From: Pyrus communis
Taxonomy: Eukaryota; Streptophyta; Magnoliopsida; Rosales; Rosaceae
Direction of reading: 5' to 3'
DNA length: 64,000 bases
NCBI RefSeq assembly: GCF_963583255.1
Contig: NC_084815.1
Location: forward strand, 18,636,807-18,700,806
The stretch's first letter is position 1. Each line of letters begins with the position of its first letter. The notes under the pieces were generated by a model that did not search any database, had not been told where the DNA came from, and saw only the letters and a program-made list of their open reading frames with translations. Below, piece after piece: positions 59,881 to 64,000 of the stretch. Both the position numbers and the translations under genes were made by a program.

Positions 59881-60408
59881 CATGACTTCATTTTTTGCCA
59901 TAACTTTTATGTTTCCTTGAAACTTTAATTTTGTTTTATAATTTATCTTGTATTTTCTATTATTTTGAATTATATTATTTATTAACATATGAAACATCAA
60001 CTTGATGTTTCGAACTTAGCTAAACATTGTTTTTTTCTTTTTCTTTTTCTTTTTTTTTTCGGTTCATTTTCACAAAACAATATGTCAAGCACATTTTTCA
60101 CCAATTTTTATATCTGCAAAATATTAACGAACAAACTCTAATTGTCCTAAATGATTAGATTTGTAACGACAAAGAATTAAGGTACACATATGGCCTTTCC
60201 TTTCCTTTATCAATTGACTGAAGAGTGAAGACTCAAAAGTACCTGGTAAAGGAACAAGAACGCTGAGTTCAGTGTTTTGGGGTGTTTTCTGCCCAAAATG
60301 ATCAAACCAATTATGCACGCAGGTTTTGACCTATTGGTTTAAAAATGAGTAAATAATTCGTTAAGTACCTTGTAACGTTTCTAAATCATCTGCTTGATCC
60401 CATCGTTA

Positions 60409-60439
<31 letters not shown>

Positions 60440-60913
60440 TTTTTAAAACAGTACTAATTGAACTTGTTTATTCTTAAATTTTCAGGCTCATCCACCTCCA
60501 TCCTCTCTTTCTCGATGTTTAAAACAGTGCTAATGTGATAATGGAGGAATGGTTCCAGTTTCCCAGACTTTCCAAGACATGAAGTCACATTCTGCAGTTA
60601 CTAGCGCACACTAAGACTAAACATAAAGCAAAAAGATTAGTTTGGAACTTTGGAAGATTATTGACCTAGGAAATGAATAAGTTTATACTGCAAACAAATT
60701 AAAAGGATCGAGATCTAAGAACTTTCCCTTTAATGTAATCTGAGAAGATAGTGTAATAGTAAGAAACAACTAAGGTAATTTGAAAGCATCTTTATTCTCT
60801 GATTAATTGGATTAGCATATAAACATCCTACTACACAGCTCCTTTACTTATCATCCGATGAGGAGAATACATTGAAATTTCCTAACCTCTACGTAGTAAG
60901 AAATCCAGCGGCG

Positions 60914-61479
60914 TCATTCCTCTGTATAGTACGGAATTCGTGTTCTAACTGATAGGGCACTTGTTACCACATGTTCCCCTTCTATCCAAGTAAGACTGCC
61001 GAAGTAATATCCGGCGTTCACTCGATGGGTAGTGGAAACTTCAACTGTGAACGTGATTGTTTTAATGGCAGAATTGAAGACCAAAGTGTCAGGTCTTACA
61101 GCTACATTAATGCCAAGTGGAGGGTCTATGTGAGCTTTATACACTGAGTTGACTGGACCGCCTTTTGTGACGCTTCTGGTGAGGTTTATATTCTCTCTCA
61201 AATTTCGAATGGTGATGGAAGGCAGGTTCACATCAAGAACTGAAGGCCTGGTACTAGAACACGCTGTGACTTGTCCTACAAGTTGAGAGATACCTGAGGA
61301 GTTGTAGTCAACAGCACAAAGGTATTTTATGTAGTCCTCTTTTCCCATGTCGTATACCAAACCTGTATACGCTGCTCCTTTAGGGTTCACAATTCCACCT
61401 CCGTAATCAAACGGATCAGCCCACTTTTGAGAAGATCCCTCTGCAAAGATCGGTAGACCAGATGGATTGTTTCTCCATG
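60914..61479 (-). pseudogene. SBT-G: isolated terminal exon of an SBT3-type protease
   Basis: From an acceptor TTGATGCAG at 61488-61480 the minus strand reads [16 protein letters not shown] and then the SBT C terminus ([41 protein letters not shown], ending RTRIPYYTEE) without a stop until 60916-60914. It is nearest to exon 10 of SBT-A. No upstream exon (catalytic domain) was found in 61480-64000, so it is a detached fragment with its own 3' flank. One change in a conserved place: TKGGP where others have TNVGP. The intact frame suggests recent separation, or that the rest lies elsewhere. Confidence 0.85.
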
Positions 61480-61499
61480 CTGCATCAAGGAGGTCAGGT

Positions 61500-62745
61500 C
61501 ATTCCCATTTCATTTGATGGTCAGAGACGAATTGAAAGCTAAGCAGTGGTAATTCTAAGGATTCCCCGGGGGTCAAACTTTTGTGTTTTTGTACTGTAAA
61601 AATATATATAAATGAAAAATATTAAATCAAAATAAATAGATGTAAATATGTATTATTTATTAAATATGGATTGTATATATTGTATATTAAAATGTTATTT
61701 GTACCAGTAACCGGTTTATGGATGAGTGTTCTTGGAGTAGAGAAATTTTTAGTTGTAACGTGAACACAAGTAGTACACCACGTGTTTTAATAAGAGTAGT
61801 GGTAAATTTTATTTTGAGTGGTGGTAAATTTTATTTTTTAAGTTATTAACATTTTGGTACACATATCTCATCATTTGTATAATGACACGTAATATATCAT
61901 CCCCTGTACCGGTCACACTGAAAAATCTCTCCTTGGAGTATTAGGTCTGGCCTGAGCCTATGTGCCTATCACCAACCAAGATGCATTCCTCTCTGGACCG
62001 ATCATTTCATGGCCGTTAGATGATATCCTACGGCTAGTAATCAATTTCTTTTAATAGTTTTAAGATAAAAAAGTATCTCTCTTTCCTCTCTCTATTTTTT
62101 CCATCAAAAAGCTTAGAACCCAATTTCCCATCAAAACGTCTGCGTTTCTCCCTTCTCTTTCAACATTGCAGTGATGAGCACGCCGTCTCCACGACTTCCC
62201 TTTTAGGGGCTGCTCCTCAAGCCTTTGAGTTCCGATCTTCGCAAGATGGGTCAAGCGAAGATCGATCCAAACTATATTTCTCCTCTTCCTCCCTCCCTTG
62301 GTTTCATGGTTTCACATCAAACATGAAATCTGACAAATTTTTTCTTCCTGCAATCAATTATGTGGCTGTTCGGAAAATTTAATTCATGAGTTATAAGGGT
62401 GAAGAAAAGAAGTAGGGATTAAGGATGAAGGACGGGGATAAAGATCGGGTTTTGGGGTGTTTAATGAGTTGGCTTGATTGATTTTCTGCTTGTGCAGGAG
62501 GCGAGGGGAAGGTGACACTGAGAAGCAAAATAGGACAGAGAGAGAAAGATGTCACGCAAGCAACGTCGATTTCCTAGTAATGGTGAAGAGAAGTAGGTGA
62601 GGATTGAGAGAAGGTGAAGAAGACGATGAAAAGGAAAGGAAAAAAAATCAAATTAATCTTGACCATTCCTCTTTTATTGAACGTTGGTGATTGAAGGATC
62701 CCCAGGGATCCCTTGAGAAGGCATCCGGAGAGGATCTGATCCCAT
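61500..62745. other. Spacer with repeat remnants, no recognised gene
   Basis: AT-rich at 61600-61860. At 62075-62255 a minus-strand ORF of 64 codons has no recognisable feature. Near 62695-62745 GGATCCCCAGGGATCCCTTG and GAGGATCTGATCCC resemble the MITE ends at 29388. Confidence 0.4.
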
Positions 62746-62747
62746 AA

Positions 62748-62919
62748 TTAACATTCACAAAAACAAGTGCCATAGTTGGTGATTAATTAAGCTTGTCTAC
62801 ATGCACACATTTGCCATCCGGACTCTTGTCTGATAGGATTTTTACCATCAGCAAAAGTACATGCATACATTTGCCATCCGGACTCTAGTCTGATAGGATT
62901 TTTACCATCAGCAAAAGTA
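62748..62919 (-). pseudogene. CRP-6: relic of the cysteine-rich peptide exon, amplified as a tandem repeat
   Basis: AACATTCACAAAAACAAGTG near 62752 matches the end of CRP-2 exon 2 exactly, and ACATTTGCCATCCGGACT (minus strand: SPDGKCVHV-like) matches the GPTGKCVHG segment. The intervening Cys codons are deleted. The remaining piece lies in a 60 bp unit occurring twice (about 62800-62859 and 62860-62919) with GTCTGATAGGATTTTTACC. No functional peptide can result. Confidence 0.65.
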
Positions 62920-63022
62920 GGGATAAAAACACTTAAAAATACTTGCAAGAATACAATAAAAACACTTAAAAATATTTGCAAAAATACAATAAAAATACTT
63001 AAAAATATTTGCAAGAATACAA
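62920..63022. repeat. Short AT-rich tandem repeat
   Basis: About three units of 32-33 bp (CACTTAAAAATATTTGCAA with GAATACAATAAAAA) lie head to tail directly after the CRP-6 units. The minus-strand ORF 63083-62787 shows these as VFLQIFLSVFI-like repeats. Confidence 0.85.
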
Positions 63023-64000
63023 GATTGTTGTAGTATAGCAGCTCAAACAAAGTCGTTAATGAATAATTTGTATTTAACACCAACTCTTAATTAATTATTT
63101 AAAACAAAATTTAGAAAGTATTGATTTTATTATTTAAAATAATAAAAATGAATTTAAAATAAAGATAATTAAATAAATAAACTAGAGAACAATTTAAAGA
63201 AAATCAATGCATATTTTGAAGGTTAGGTTTTCCTAATATATTATACTTATAACCTCCAACATAGAATGTATATCTAACATGCAACCTGTCCGAACGTTCG
63301 GATCAAATATGAACTTGAAGGACTCATTAAGTTTTATGAAAATCCTTTGAAAAACCATGCAACCCTTAAGACGTGGTGTTCATCCTAAGTGAAATTACTA
63401 TTAACCACAAGAAGCCAACGTTAATTTCAGGGAACCTTCCAGCCAAAATTGCATCAAATTACTTTTCTAAAGATCCTAATTGTGGCCAAGCATTAAGAAA
63501 ATTAGATAGTTTAAAATGGTGATCAATAATTCAAAACATGCATGCATAATATCATAAGTAAATTAAAAATAGACTACATATTCTTACTAAGGCTCAAGGC
63601 TTCACCCTAGCAAACTAAACTAGTTATGAACAATCATAAAACAAAATATTATTGAGAATAAGGATGAAAAACACCTAGAAAATAAATTTGAAAAACTCTC
63701 TAAAGTGTGCTTGCGTTCTCCTCCTTCTTCTTCCTTTTTTTTTTCACCCTAATGGCTAAATATCTTTATTTATACTACCACAAAATAAAACCCTAAAAGG
63801 TTTTCTAAAAAACTAGGAAATAAAATAACAAAAGGATAACTAGGAATTACATTCCTATTCTAACTAGGAAATTTGCCCAGCCACAAATCAGCCACGTTTT
63901 TAGACTTCTAGGGCTTCAAAACAGGCCCAAAACAACTTGAATTAAAACTCGAGATGTCCCGAACATAATTGTAGAAGGCCTCAAAACCAAAAGGCATCAT
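63023..64000. other. AT-rich right edge, nothing recognised
   Basis: No coding frame above 60 codons and no repeat structure that I could define. A pyrimidine run at 63718-63746 is the only notable tract. Confidence 0.4.

Larger units (their letters stand above)
58572..60900. other. Intergenic stretch without a recognised gene
   Basis: Contains TA microsatellites, a 47 bp tandem duplication, a GGTGAT-rich tract (about 59700-59880) and AT-rich sequence. A minus-strand ORF at 59021-58806 begins with a short coiled-coil-like segment (LKEIHALKMETQNLEKEL) and then loses any such character; it could be an exon fragment. No domain recognised. Confidence 0.4.

Noticed and set aside
62787..63083. 98-codon ORF with repeated hydrophobic segments
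   Set aside because: It translates two adjacent tandem repeats; no start context or relative.

Overview
This is nuclear DNA of a flowering plant. Coding regions are split by GT-AG introns, protease exons match land-plant subtilases, and the spacers are AT-rich and full of LTR retrotransposons, MITEs and SINEs. One LTR carries a 5S rRNA-like promoter of the Cassandra type. The repeat mix makes me lean towards a woody rosid such as a Rosaceae tree; that is inference. No tRNA gene, rRNA gene or CRISPR array was seen.

Two gene families give the window its character. (1) A cluster of SBT3-type subtilisin-like serine proteases (secreted or apoplastic). One copy is intact: SBT-A (3904-8949, +, 10 exons, 761 aa). 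SBT-D (31173-34736, +, 9 exons) is complete except for one in-frame TGA. SBT-B (17520-19608, +) and SBT-C (19629-28263, -) are decayed and face each other tail to tail, forming a roughly 2 kb-arm palindrome centred near 19618. SBT-E (35149-40640, +) is broken by a frameshift, stops and insertions. Smaller relics lie at 16570-17175, 44750-44875 and 60914-61479. (2) A family of small secreted cysteine-rich peptides (CRP-1 to CRP-6): a signal-peptide exon, an intron beginning with a CT microsatellite, and a Cys-rich exon. CRP-2 (13717-14370, -) is intact with 12 cysteines; the rest are truncated, interrupted or mutated. CRP-2/CRP-3 and CRP-4/CRP-5 are head-to-head pairs with inverted-repeat promoters.

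Layout: 1-1011 left-edge Ty1/copia element inserted in the CRP-1 intron; 1400-2330 copia pol relic; 3904-8949 SBT-A; 9416-9603 SINE; 11149-12198 Harbinger-like element carrying a TOM7 retrocopy; 12588-13184 gypsy solo LTR in a minisatellite; 13717-15884 CRP-2/CRP-3; 16430-28263 decayed inverted SBT copies with a nested 5.3 kb copia element and a DEAD-box helicase fragment; 29388-30400 MITEs; 31173-40640 SBT-D and SBT-E; 40721-41015 Cassandra LTR; 41380-43330 copia relic; 43820-48806 SBT relic plus CRP-4/CRP-5; 50231-58571 gypsy LTRs; 58572-64000 mostly repeats with an SBT terminal exon and a CRP relic.

Taken together, only SBT-A and CRP-2 look able to make full products. The locus looks like a tandem and inverted SBT/CRP duplication zone that retroelements keep entering and breaking. 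All similarities and counts were made by eye; no database search was run.
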